Source of the DNA: Taenia hydatigena
Lineage: Eukaryota > Platyhelminthes > Cestoda > Cyclophyllidea > Taeniidae
DNA length: 64,000 bases
Direction of reading: 5' to 3'
Assembly (NCBI GenBank): GCA_036345935.2
Contig: JADWOT020000009.1
Span: 11,871,899-11,935,898, forward strand
Made by a program: the position numbers and the translations under genes. The notes under the pieces are model-generated. The model did not search any database and was not told the origin of the DNA. It saw only the letters and a list, made by a program, of their open reading frames with translations. Shown piece by piece: positions 45,408 to 57,178 of the stretch. The first letter of the stretch is position 1; every line of letters starts with the position of its first letter.

Positions 45408-45692
45408 AGGTCATGCAAATAGTTTACAAGAAAAAAGAACTGCACCATTTTTATCACCACGCAATCTAAATAACGAATGCGATGGCGCGCAGAAGCGGTC
45501 ACCCTCACAACCAACATAGCATGATGGTGACAGAGTCGAACGTGAGGACATTGTGGCCTATGGACGGATAAATTCGAGGTCAGTGGGACGCAAAAATACA
45601 AACGAACCAGTGATCTGTGCGTGACCGTGGTGCCCATTTCACATAGGTCTATAAAAGCACACACTGAAATTGAGGAGCATCACATCTTCGTG
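45408..45692 (+). promoter_or_regulatory. Gene G' promoter, truncated upstream
   Basis: TATAAA lies at 45650-45655, about 38 bp before the ATG, with the same proximal blocks as gene G. Similarity to the G promoter ends at 45392, 301 bp before the ATG, so the distal GCGATGCTATGGTTCAT element is replaced by unrelated sequence. Confidence 0.75.
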
Positions 45693-47876
45693 ATGCGTCT
45701 GGTTAGTGTCGTGATTGCTGTGTTGGGCTACCTCACGGTTGGTGGTTTCGGCTACCCAAAACAACCGACATTCCCGTTTTGCCACTCGCCAGTATGCCAT
45801 TATGGTGCTAACACTGGCTACAAATGTCATGATGGGATGTGCGACTACGTCTGCTCCGACTCCCTGTGCCACGGTGCCGAAAACACCGTCTTTTCACAGA
45901 AGGGAATGCAGGAGGCGTGGGGTGGTGGAGCCTTTGGTAAGCATGGCTGCTACGGTGGCAACTGCGGCTACTGGAGCGGATGCGAGGACGACAACTGCAA
46001 GGATTTCTATGATTTCAAGCAGTGTCAGACTGGTGAGTGCGTCAGCGGGCTATTCAAGGGCTATGGATGCGCCACCAGTGCTAAATGCGACATCGTCTGC
46101 CGCGAGGACGTTTGTCACTTAGCTGACAATTATGGCACATTCAACCAACCCCCAATAGCCATACAGCAGAGATCAGGGTATGGAAATGCGATCGATGGAG
46201 ACACGTCAAGCAAATCGAAGGCAAGCACGAAGGCGGTCGTAGAATTTTTGACCAATGTGCATCCGAAGGATTTGGAAAGGCTCATCGAGTCAGTGCCAAA
46301 CATCGATGAAGCGATTACCGGCCTTGATGGCGAAATTATTAGAAGCATTTTCAAGAAACTGCCAAACGCAAATGAATTGATGAAGAAGTTGAAGCCCGAA
46401 ACAAGTCAGTATGTCATTTCGAAATTGCATGGCGAATCACAAAGCTCCTATGAGCCTAAAGAGAGGAAAAAGAATGCTTCATGTGATACGTGCAGTGAAT
46501 CGGGTCCTGGCTGGGTGAATGTGGGTGGAATAGAGGGCTACGCTGCTCTGAGTCTCATGAACTACATGCAACGCAATAATGTTCCTATGTATACATCGCC
46601 GAGTGGTGCACAGATCTATGCCTTCAACCACATGATGCTGCCCGGAGGGCCGGCCTATGACCCTATGCTGATGGGTGGTGGCTATGATTATAGGTCTGAC
46701 CCCATAGTGATCCATGGTGTGCCAGGTCAGCATTATCCTATGCAACCGCATATCCGGATGCTAAGTCCCCCCACTTGGATGCCTACTATGGATACAAATG
46801 CGATCAAGTCAATGCTCTTGAATGCTTCAAACTTGCATCAATTTGTGATGTCAATAGATCCAGCACTACTGCAGTCCGCTTTGAAGTTCGTACCTGAACT
46901 TAGTAGTTTTGCTTCTAGCATGGACCCACTCACGCTACAATCAGTTATTGCAGGGTTACCGAACATCAAGGACTTTGTGGCAAGTATGAATCCGATACTT
47001 CTTCAGTGGATCATCTCAAGTACGCCCAACATCGACGCCATATTACATGAAATCAATCCAGCAATTGGTGAAGCCAAAGTGCCTGACGAGGAGACCGAGG
47101 AGCCTAGTGCTACGATGTCGAAACCTTCCACTGAGATGTCCGGTCCGATAGGTAACGTTGACCCCAAGGCTGCCCAAGAAATTCTATCAACCGTGCCGAG
47201 CATTCCGCTTCAATACGCCAATACCTTGTTGAACACGAACCCGGCCTTTGTTCAATACGTAGTCGAAAAGCATCAAAACCTTCATGGCCTTCTACTCAAT
47301 ATGAACACGCAGACGCTGCTGTACGTGGCTGAACACGTTCCTAAATTTGGTGAAATATTGTCAAAAATGAATTCTGACACATTGGAGATGGTTTTCGACA
47401 AACTACCCAGCATTACTAAGTACTTGAGTACCCTTACTACCGAGGTAGTGCAAGCTCTCGCAGCTAAAGTGCCTTCTCTCGCGAAACATGCGCCTCCAGA
47501 ACAGACCACGGAGAGTTCAACACCCGAGTCTGATGCGGGAGCGGAGGTTGCGGAAGTGGTAACGACAACAGTTTCGACGGAGGCACCTGTATTCACAGAC
47601 AAAGAGCTTGAAATGGTTCGGTCGAAAATACCCCTCATTGACAAGTTTTTGAAGTTGACGGATACGAAGAAACTGGTTGCAATGCGCGATTTGGTGCCTG
47701 ACTATCCAAAGTTCGTGGTCAATTTGGAGCCATCGAAGCTGGAATTAATCAATTCACATCTATCTAACATTACCAGCATGATTGATGAAGTGAAGGACGA
47801 ACTGTTTGGAACGTCTATTTCGAAGTTGAAAGAAAGTGATGATGTTGTCGGTGCAATTGCTGGTGTGCTCCTCTAG
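45693..47876 (+). CDS. Gene G': inverted duplicate of gene G (727 aa)
   Basis: An intact mirror copy of the gene at 39576-41759, with the same signal peptide, 16-Cys head, extra repeat block (188, 210, 232), blocks I-III and C-terminus. In the translated proteins I see one difference: residue 157 is Ile here and Met in G, from a base change at 46163. G and G' lie head to head with starts 3.9 kb apart and point away from each other. The start was chosen as for G; the open frame runs upstream to 45621, before the TATA box. One copy could be redundant, or both could serve dosage. Confidence 0.93.
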   Translation: MRLVSVVIAVLGYLTVGGFGYPKQPTFPFCHSPVCHYGANTGYKCHDGMCDYVCSDSLCHGAENTVFSQKGMQEAWGGGAFGKHGCYGGNCGYWSGCEDDNCKDFYDFKQCQTGECVSGLFKGYGCATSAKCDIVCREDVCHLADNYGTFNQPPIAIQQRSGYGNAIDGDTSSKSKASTKAVVEFLTNVHPKDLERLIESVPNIDEAITGLDGEIIRSIFKKLPNANELMKKLKPETSQYVISKLHGESQSSYEPKERKKNASCDTCSESGPGWVNVGGIEGYAALSLMNYMQRNNVPMYTSPSGAQIYAFNHMMLPGGPAYDPMLMGGGYDYRSDPIVIHGVPGQHYPMQPHIRMLSPPTWMPTMDTNAIKSMLLNASNLHQFVMSIDPALLQSALKFVPELSSFASSMDPLTLQSVIAGLPNIKDFVASMNPILLQWIISSTPNIDAILHEINPAIGEAKVPDEETEEPSATMSKPSTEMSGPIGNVDPKAAQEILSTVPSIPLQYANTLLNTNPAFVQYVVEKHQNLHGLLLNMNTQTLLYVAEHVPKFGEILSKMNSDTLEMVFDKLPSITKYLSTLTTEVVQALAAKVPSLAKHAPPEQTTESSTPESDAGAEVAEVVTTTVSTEAPVFTDKELEMVRSKIPLIDKFLKLTDTKKLVAMRDLVPDYPKFVVNLEPSKLELINSHLSNITSMIDEVKDELFGTSISKLKESDDVVGAIAGVLL

Positions 47877-47949
47877 ATTACGAGGGCATTGTGGTAGTCC
47901 ACTAGCGCTTATTCCTTCTCTAAGTAAATGTAGCTTCTTAGATGGTTGG

Positions 47950-47955
47950 AATAAA
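47950..47955 (+). promoter_or_regulatory. Polyadenylation signal AATAAA of gene G'
   Basis: Mirror of 39497-39502, about 74 bp beyond the stop. Confidence 0.7.
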
Positions 47956-47959
47956 TGTC

Positions 47960-49980
47960 TGCCTTTTGTAATTCACTCCCTACTTCGCATTTAATGGAAC
48001 AGTTGAGTTGTTGCCCGAGGACGTGGTAGGTGAATAGGATATCTCGCGTGCTTGTCTAGTGGATTCACTAATGGTAACGGTTACTATCGAACAGTGAGTA
48101 TGATAAACATTTGTTTGTAGTAGTTGAGCAGTGGGTGCAACATTGCCGTTGCGCAAACAGACAGTTCCGAAGAAGCATTAGGTAACCGGCAGCACTGTGA
48201 AGTCGACCTTCGTGAGGCGTCTACTGACCTCCAGGCATCAGCGCGATTTGCGCAGTGTTGACTTGTGAATCCCATATGGACTAGAAATGAGAAAGGTACT
48301 TGGCCAAAAATGATGGCGGATTTCGTAGTATAGACAAGAATCAAAAGGTGGAAATGAATGGTGGTGACGACTGTGTATCGCCTCTGTAATAAGCGTCAAA
48401 TTTCACGCCTTAAGCGCTACTTTACTTTCACGACTGTTTGTGCGAAACATCTGTTGGGATGTTGATTTTTTGTCTTTGTCTCATTTTAAGACTATGCACT
48501 GCCGCGTTGCTCTGTAGTACCTCTAAAATTTGTTTGAATTTTCGCCTTGTTGACTCAGCTTTTGAGAACTTGAGTATGTACTTTTAGTGGCTCTATGGAC
48601 TTTGGGCCACGCTAGCGGCCCTCAAGCCCTTTTCTACCTCGATTATTCATATTATGTTTTAGTGTTAGGTCCTCCTTCGTCTCTGTAGCAGTTTCTGTGT
48701 GCTACGTTAGTGACATCGAAAAGCGAAACTGATCGAAAAAGCAACAGGTGCTGTCATTTCTCTTATGGAATACCTGACCTTCATGTGGTGGATTGAGGGC
48801 TTATTCCGTGCATGGGTGAGTATGTGATGACGCCCAAAGGAGGGGTGCAAATGACATCTGCCTTGGACAACTGCCCCAGTCCCTTGTTCTCCAGGAATGC
48901 TGCTAGCATCTGAAGTGGCACTATCCGTGCACCAAATAGAAAGGTTCATTACGGCGCTGCCTACGACGCTCATGTGCAAATGTCAATTTGATAGGCACTT
49001 TTCTACTGACCAAGCAGAGCCCACACATGTACTGTTGGGTGGCAGATAATTGAGGACAAGTGTTAAGGAGGTGCAGACGTAAGCATCCATCCCTATGGAG
49101 CTATGGCGAACCCTATTATGCATTAGGTGACCGCTTTTAAGCCAGTGTTCCAACGGCTGACAATGGATGATACGTGCTTTGCCCTCCTTCGTTTCCATGG
49201 TAGTGGCTGTGTGCTACATGTCCAAACATGGACGATCAACGCCATGTTAATATCGAAGCTACATCGCTCTTTGAATGCTAATTATTATTCCTGCAACTAA
49301 ATACATGGGTTGAAGGAATTAACTGATTCACATCTCCACCTGACAACGACTAGTGGAAACTTACCAGTAGATATGGGGATGCAACCTGTTGAGGTAACCC
49401 AGAGCAACAATGAGTGAACCGTAAAACCGCAACACCCCTTCAAGTTACTCAGTTGCAAAACACAGAACGGAAATGTACGAGATGCTCACTGTTCTTTATT
49501 GTGAGCAATAATGCTGAGGCAAATTTAATTCATTGAAAGCTGAAAGTCGGCGGTGAATAGCAGGGTGCCCCCGCCAGCGTTCTCCTAGCTTGATCTTGCC
49601 AACCATCAAAAACAAACCCAGTAAGGCGTGCAAACGTCGAAATGAAATAGGCATTTCTTTTAATTAAAACTCAAACTCTAATAGTCTGCATTGGACCTAC
49701 ATGTCTCATCGTCAGTCCGAAGGCTTTCATACACTTAAGCTTCCAACTCCCGCAAAGCATAGAAGGAAGTGTAAGTGATTGCCTTGCATAGGTTGACTCA
49801 CAGCAACGCATGCAAACGCGGTGGGAAGAAATGATCGGTAAGATCGTCCATATCTGACGAATTTTTCTGTCAATGGTGGGAAGTGTTGGCTGGCAACCCA
49901 TTGTGTCCTGAATCCCTCCTACCAACTGGGGCTGAGCAGCTCATTCTGACTTGATCACACTCTATATCTAGCGATGCCTT
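47960..49980. other. Intergenic (right arm), mirror of 37480-39490
   Basis: Same content as the left arm, including the local duplication; no gene is recognised. Confidence 0.4.
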
Positions 49981-49981
49981 T

Positions 49982-50262
49982 AAAATTTGGATGAACAAGA
50001 CTGTGCAATGTGAGCGTAGCACAGCTCTGCAATCTTTAATTGGTGCTGCAAAGAGCAAGCTCCAGTTGCCTTGTGGGCTTTGGCTAGCTGTCGCAATTAC
50101 TTCACACTCAAGCCATATTGGAACATTCCGATACCAGCGCACCTATGAGAACCTCCGCAAGTCCTTTGGTCATTTGACGCTGTTTGTTATAGATGCCTTT
50201 TGTACACACCACTTCCATTTACGCATTGGCCTTGGGAATACGATTCTACTCGATTTAGTCCG
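49982..50262 (+). repeat. Orphan upstream-block copy (right arm)
   Basis: Mirror of 37190-37470. The peptide-like frame (QLPCGLW...RTYENLRKSFGHLTLF) reads on the plus strand here and is unchanged. Confidence 0.5.
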
Positions 50263-50269
50263 CAGTGGT

Positions 50270-53200
50270 TGATGTAGAATGTAGCATCCACGTGCAGCTA
50301 TTTTACGGCGGAATGGACGCATTACTGGTGTGATGTGGCACACTCAAACCGAAGTAGGTCTCTTGTTATAGCCAGTGACTCCAAATGCTATGATCTAGGT
50401 CTCATGGACGACATACGCGAGTGGAAGTGGGGAAGCCTGGCGGATGGGCATGGAGCGAGCCAGCGTCTGGGTCGGTGCGGATCGCAGATGTTTCAATTCA
50501 TTGTTTCCATTACGTATTCGATGAAGAATAAAAGCAGCTAAGCACCACAGTCCTATTCAATATATGAGGAGACTAGAAACCTGGATTCTATAAGCATGTA
50601 ATTTCACATGGCGTCTAAGCGTAGTGGATCGGGATGGTCTACGTCAGTAGCATAGACAAAATTGTCGATAAAATAGGCCACAGTCTGCGTGACTGGGGCA
50701 GTGTCATAGACACCACCGACGAAATGTTCGTGGTTTGTAAACGTGACCCACAGAAAAATTGTTTAACCGACATTTTGGACACGTCTTCTAGCATGTGCTG
50801 GAACAAATCTTTTTAAAATTAATTATGGACGCCAACTTTGATTGTCTGCTTAAGCGTCACTCCATCCTGCATTTAGCCTCACCTACTCAACCACGATGTT
50901 AATGCACCTTCTGAAGAGGCTTGTATTACTTCGTGGAACTGGCCGAAATAAGGAATGCGGTTGCAGTTCGGTGAAGAGTAAGTTGAAGACTAACGATTGT
51001 ATGAGCAAAGGCTTGGACAAACACGCCCTCTTCATTAAGGCAAATCAAACATTGCCTTAGTGGAGGTCGGATATTGTAAATGTGGCATTTGGCACATTGA
51101 CACAACAAAACAATGATGTAAGCATTGTAATATGCAGATTGTTTAGAGTACGAGTGGTCACCAGAACAAGAACTGGTACCTCGAGCTCGTAGGCAACATT
51201 AGTTTCATCATAATCTCCAAATAATAACTGATTCTTTAGAATAGACACGTTATCTGACAGCGCACTCCTTGGATAGGTGTGAAGTAGTGACATGGTGGCA
51301 TTGCGAAGGATGGTGCTGTCAAAGCTGACGCTGGTATAGATAGAGGTGTTGAAGAAACCATGTTTTTATGACAAAGCAACACGATGCTTCATTGGCGGTC
51401 GGAGATGCCAAATATGACAAGCGGTAACTGTAGTCGTCTCTTATATGAAATTACTTGTTCTCCACTTGAGCGATGCTTTGAGTACCTTGGCATTGAGTAA
51501 TGCTAATCAATGTGTTATCCAGTCTGGGTAAATAGACGGGAGTAATCGAAGCCCATAAGCGAGATCAGTCTTGAGGAGGGGATGCGAACCATTCAATCAG
51601 TGGTGCTGATCTGGGATAGAGTTGAGATTATGCAGATCTTATTTGTGGCACATAATCTGTCCTTGTGCTTTCATTCACATGCTTTGAGCTTAAGTTGCAC
51701 ATCGTTGGAGTTGTCAGTGTGATATAAACCATGTCTACTTCAAATCGTGCAGCTCAGTACCAGCTTACGTTTAACTAAAACTGACGAATGATGTTGCGGC
51801 ATCAATAGGCATCTGTGAAGGCGCCGAATAATCTGACCTAAGATACTACACCGAATCCCCGACTACAATCCTCGCATCCTGAGCGAAGATGTGAATAGCG
51901 ACAGCTAGCCAAGACGATACGGGAAAATCAGAGACGTTTACCTAGAATGAACTGCATCACAACACTGATACACAGACCATTGTTGATGTGTGAGAATGAT
52001 AAGTCATGGATGGATGGGAGGTAGTGAGTAACACGTTGAAGAGGTGGGTGGCGATGAAACGGTACAGAGAGGAGAGGGTGGCGTGATGAATACTGCCCCA
52101 TGGCGTCTACTTTTCAACTTCGGGTTCGTAAAATTTCTGCTAATAGACGGTTGATCATGACGTTTACAAAGCCTTCATTCGATGCCCAAGTTGTCGTCTG
52201 CAAGTCTGAGGGATCTAGAATTCCCAAGATCTACCTCCTGGTGATCTAACTTCTCTCTTGTTCTAGCATTGCACCGAAAACGAAGAGTTTAACTGATTTT
52301 AGCCCGAAAACCTCACGAACACACCTAATTTTTAGTAAAGACAACCAATTCTCAATGTTTCATCGATATTGCGGTAGGTTGACAGGATTGACTCATGCCT
52401 AACGCACTGCGTGTACATAATGCCACGGATTGATCGAAAAAATTAGTGTTCGGGCGAGAATCACAGGATTACCTTGAATTAATTCATCCGACAGTATTTA
52501 AAATATGGAATGTAGGAACAGCTAATGTGGGACTTCTATGCTTTCTTCTTGTCACATCAGCTGAAAAGTTGAAGGTCACCGTGCTTTGCCCTACTCACTC
52601 CTTGAGGCACTCATGTTACCGTGCATGTGAGTGCTGCATTAATGAGTGGATGCACATGGGAATAGTTGTGCATTTGCACGGTCAATTAATCACCGCATTG
52701 AAGCAATTCGGCATGGTTTAGTGCTTCGTTTTCGGCTGGTTCATCGGTCAGTAGGTGACCAACTGGCGGATTTGATTGATTGACTGTACTTGTGGAAGTG
52801 GAAACACCTGCACGATGTTATTTTATCAGGAATATCACCTAAACACTAAAGCCACTTATTTTTGTTCCTTGTGTCACTACATAAACCGTTGTTACTCCCG
52901 TCTTTTAGTGGACATTTTTGAATCGTGGAGCCACTGTGTTGATTCGAGTAAGCACCATGCGAACTAGAGGTTATCAGGGAATAAAGCAAGCAATTCATGC
53001 ACTCGTTATTAGTTTTTTCTATCACGGCTATACAGTCGGAAACTATTAGGGTTGAAGAGAAAAATAACGCCTCATGACTAGTAGACGCGGGGTTTCCATT
53101 GCTGAAGAATGTGGCACATTGTGATGGTGGCAATTGAAGTATGAAACCGAATTGACACGGACAACCGAAAACAACATTTAGTTACCTTGGAGAAGCTGTC

Positions 53201-53410
53201 CGCACTAAAGCGCTCAGATGGTATGCCGTGACGATTGAGTCAATCTTTTTCTGCAACTCGCGGGAAAATTTCTCAAGAAAATTTGACATTTAACATTAAA
53301 TGAATATTTTACGCAATTAAAGCCATTGCACGAAATCACGTAGTCGGTCGTCGCTGCTTTACCAAAGTCATGGCTATAACGAAGGGAGTGACCAGGAGAA
53401 CGCAGCAGGC
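50270..53410. other. Intergenic (right arm), mirror of 34050-37180
   Basis: No gene or additional repeat is recognised beyond those noted for the left arm. Confidence 0.4.
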
Positions 53411-53411
53411 A

Positions 53412-54270
53412 AGTTTACACATTCCGGCATTATGCGACATGGTGGGTATCATGCAACTGAGCAGAATGTCTACCATCTATGAAGCCGCTGAATTGGTACG
53501 CTAGATGTGGGTATTAGATTGTGACCGAAATCGCCTTAATTTCTCACAGGGATTCTTTGTAAGGCAGCAAATGGCTGCATAATCAGTTAGTTACCATTTT
53601 TCGATGCTTAAGATGAGAGTAAAAGGAGACTTACTAGATCCGAAAAGACGTGAAGGAGAAATGCTAGAAGACAGAAATCCCTATTTATTGATCAATAGGC
53701 GCCCATGGCAGCTGACAATGTGAGCACCTTTCAGTACGTAAAAGTCAGAAGAAAGTGAAAAAGAAGAAACCAGAGAAGCCTTTTTTACAGGCTATTTATT
53801 TTTACTAACTGTTGAGTATGTGAACGCTAATTTATAGTTGGGGAAGAAATAAAGGTGCTACAGATCAACGTTGATCACTCAGCAGAGTAGTGGTGGCATC
53901 CAGACTGAAGCAGCGGATGTTGGAATGCGTAGAAGGACGATGGGATTGAAACGTCCTTCTGCCAGCACAGGTGTCGCCTTTTATAAGATAAACTTAAATT
54001 GGCATTCGATCAGTCATCTATTTTTAGTCGTTGGAGAGCGTGTTGTTTGCATAAGACCGAAGAGCTGCAGAAGGTACGCGACGTTCCAGATAGCGCTGTG
54101 AAGAGGAAATTTCATTTGCCCTGTAAAATTGAAGGCGATCAGATCACCTAAGTCGACATCGACTTGTTATAGCAATTACTTTAAGCTTAAACTATGTTCG
54201 GACATTTCGAGTCGTAATCACCTATCGGAACCTTTGCAGATCTTGTGGTTATTTGACACTATTTGGAAGC
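53412..54270 (+). repeat. Upstream block of pseudogene F' (right arm)
   Basis: Mirror of 33230-34040 but with the 48-bp segment retained (about 53786-53833). Paralogous blocks near 42245 and 23545 also have sequence equivalent to this segment, so the right arm shows the older state. Confidence 0.65.
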
Positions 54271-54279
54271 GGTGACAGT

Positions 54280-55050
54280 AAAAATGATTTTGCCATGCCT
54301 CATTTCCCATTAGACACAAAATTTAGGAAAACCATTCCATCGAACTTATTCACTAATGCCTAATGCCGAAATTCCTACCTATTTGCTATGCTTCACACAG
54401 ACTTGAACTTGTTTCCAGTGATAATTGTCGCATTTTAGACTGAAATATTTCCCTCGTTGTAGTCTGAGCAACCGCATGTTATGGTGAATGCCATCAAGCT
54501 TCCAACCACATGGTTCACTGATTTAGACATCGTGCACGACACATTTATTTAGCGAACATAAGAGAGTAGAAGAGGAGGACTGAATGGATGTGTTTGTGCC
54601 CGACAAACAGGCAGAGTCTAGGTTACAGCCGATTACAAAGCTTTAATTTTCCGCTTCGCATTAATAGTGTGCACGCAAGGATCGGTCAAGTGCGTGAGCG
54701 TTGAAACAATGTATTACGTACCTGTCAGATGCATTAGTAGGGTATTTTCGGACATTTCAGCCAGTGGCGTAGCCAGAATGAATGGTAGGACAGCTGTTGT
54801 AGGGACGCACACGATGGCACTATGCACCACTGAAAGTGGCACAGAATGCAACAGGATGATGCAAGTGGACGATGTGAATGGAAGCAGTGAATATAAGTTA
54901 TTTGATTTTCAGGAAAATTTGTGTGCTGCAATGGATTGGATAAATGCTGTAGGACACTTCTCATTACAATCGGCTGCAGATGTTTCGCCTGCTCGTTGAG
55001 TTGATTAATTGTTTGAGGTTAAATCCATCGCGCAAATAGTCCCACATCAA
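54280..55050. other. Extra segment upstream of pseudogene F' (right arm)
   Basis: Mirror of 32450-33220. The unassigned 110-codon frame reads on the plus strand at 54667-54999. One substitution separates the arms near 54849/32651, silent in that frame. Confidence 0.4.
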
Positions 55051-55093
55051 AATGCCAGTGACTCGTAAAAGGGCACAACGAAATCAGGAAAGC

Positions 55094-56100
55094 ATGATAC
55101 GTTTCGCGGCGAAGAGTGCTTTTGCCATCGTGTATGGTTGTCCCATAGCTGGTGGCTTCGTCTATCAGGAACAACAAGCACTCCTGTCACGTCAGAGATC
55201 TGTATTTCCCTCTAGTGCAAATACTGGTTACAGTTGTCGAGGTGATGTCTGCGAGTATGTCTGTTCCAATTCATTGTGTCATGGTGCCGAAGACGCTGTG
55301 AGTCCGCAGAAATGGATGCAGAACAGTGGAATGGTGATGCACGTGGCAAGCAAGGCTGCTACAGTCGAATCTGCGCCTACTGAAGTGAATGCAAGGATGG
55401 AAAGTGCAGACACTTCTACAACTTCAGGCAGTGTGAAGCCAATAAATGCGTCAGTGAACCAATCTATGGCTAAGGTATCGTCGCAAATTGTGCTCGTTTG
55501 CAATGTTTACGCTGCGGGAACCAAAGTCTAGGGTTATGCACAACGAAGATGAAATAAATGAATGGAAAGCAAGTAAGCAGCTGTCAGAATTGCAGCAGAA
55601 TTACACCTTAATGATTCAGGGATGTCTCGTGAGTCAACAGCAAATTATGGTTACCAAACTTGATGACTGGCAGAGGGAAGTAGGTGTCTCAAGAATGCCC
55701 AGGTCAAATGATCTGGTGACGAGGTGAATTTCGAAGCAAAGACTTATGCAGTTTCAAATTCGTGTGCCAGTGCCAAAATTTTTGGATAGTGAATACGGAG
55801 AGAACGATGACTCAACTGACACGGGCAATGAAAATGGCTATGGCTAGCGAGAATTGGGCGAATGGCGGGACCATGACGATGCAATAATCGTGAACGGTGT
55901 GCATAGCAATGAAGTCCGTATGCACCCGTGTCTACTACGGATCTAGATTCTCCCCAATCAACACTTTTGAATGCATTAGGCTTGAGTTAACTTCCATTGT
56001 CACTAAATCCAATGCTTATCCAGTCCACTTTGACAGCTAATATCGACAGCAGTTTGGTTGGTGTCAATTTACACGTCAGTCAACGTATGATGTTTCGGAT
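55094..56100 (+). pseudogene. Pseudogene F' (right arm copy of F)
   Basis: Same lesions as F: two Cys of the first module lost, frameshift near 55320, in-frame stop soon after, and diverged middle and end. The shared lesions show that the gene was already dead before the inverted duplication or was homogenised afterwards. Confidence 0.8.
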
Positions 56101-56104
56101 GCCT

Positions 56105-56815
56105 TGCGATTAATTTTGAATGCTGATTCTTGGCAGCAGTTCAATAATTGCATGTGTCAGGAAGCTATTTCCAATTCTACCGGAATTAGCGTCCCAGATG
56201 TTTATTAGAATTTCGTGCCACATCATAGCGAAACTCAATTAGTTGTTATGTTGAGTCCTAAAAATAAGGATTTGCAGCCGGTGATTAGTAGAATGGGTGA
56301 TTCTACAAGGCTCCAACTGTTTCTTCAATGCTTCATTTTGTATCGTGGGCACTAAAGGCACGGCACTCAAGCCCATGCCAGTACACAGGCTTGTACCTCC
56401 AAAATGCATGCCAACTAAGGAAATTGAAGGAATGATGGTGTTTATCGAGATCCAGTCTCCACGCCACTAGTGTGAAGGTAGATCCATGGAGGTCTGAAGA
56501 GACCGCGTACCACCCTTGCTTTACAACCATGCCAAAATGTATAACACTGGAAAGGAAAAGCACAAGCATTCTCAAACGATACAAGATGAAACCCTGACTC
56601 TGCCATCAATTAATTTACTAAGCTACCAATTTCAAGACTGAGCTTGTAGCAATTGCATCGCAGCAATTTTTTACGGGATCTCACAGCAAATGCAAAGTTA
56701 ATAGGCGTCTACACCTTTCGAAAGTCCAAAATAGGACACCCATCCCCACGGCGGGATTAGATCAAGTCATGGAGCTTGAGGTTGTGTTGATCGTCATTTT
56801 GCATGAATGCTATGA
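56105..56815. other. Intergenic between F' and the E' promoter
   Basis: Mirror of 30685-31395. No gene is recognised. At least two substitutions distinguish the arms here (near 56365 and near 56690). Confidence 0.4.
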
Positions 56816-56819
56816 AGCA

Positions 56820-57178
56820 TTTATTACGAAAGCGTTTACTTGGATAGTGAGCCGTAGCATCGCAAAAACACACTTACTACTACTGCAATCGGTCTATTGG
56901 AATAGAGGTGCCATCGAATGTAGCGATCTCGCGTTCTAAATGCGGAAGGATTAGCGAATGTCGGGTGTCATGGCACACAGTGAAATATCACTCTCCGAAC
57001 TCACATGGCATGATGGTGCTGGTCAAATATGAGGTCATTGCGACCGACGAACAGTCGAAACAGGGGTCAGTAAAAGGTTATCAGGACAATGAACCAATGT
57101 TCTGTACAGGAACCAGAATCGTTGTCCATAAATGTATATAAGGCAGCTCACTGCCATCGAAAGCATAACATTGTTGCA
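56820..57178 (+). promoter_or_regulatory. Gene E' promoter with TATA box
   Basis: TATATAA lies at 57135-57141, about 38 bp before the ATG, with the same blocks as the E promoter. Base 57106 differs from the E copy (30394) inside the first conserved block, the only promoter-block difference I noticed between the arms. Confidence 0.75.
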
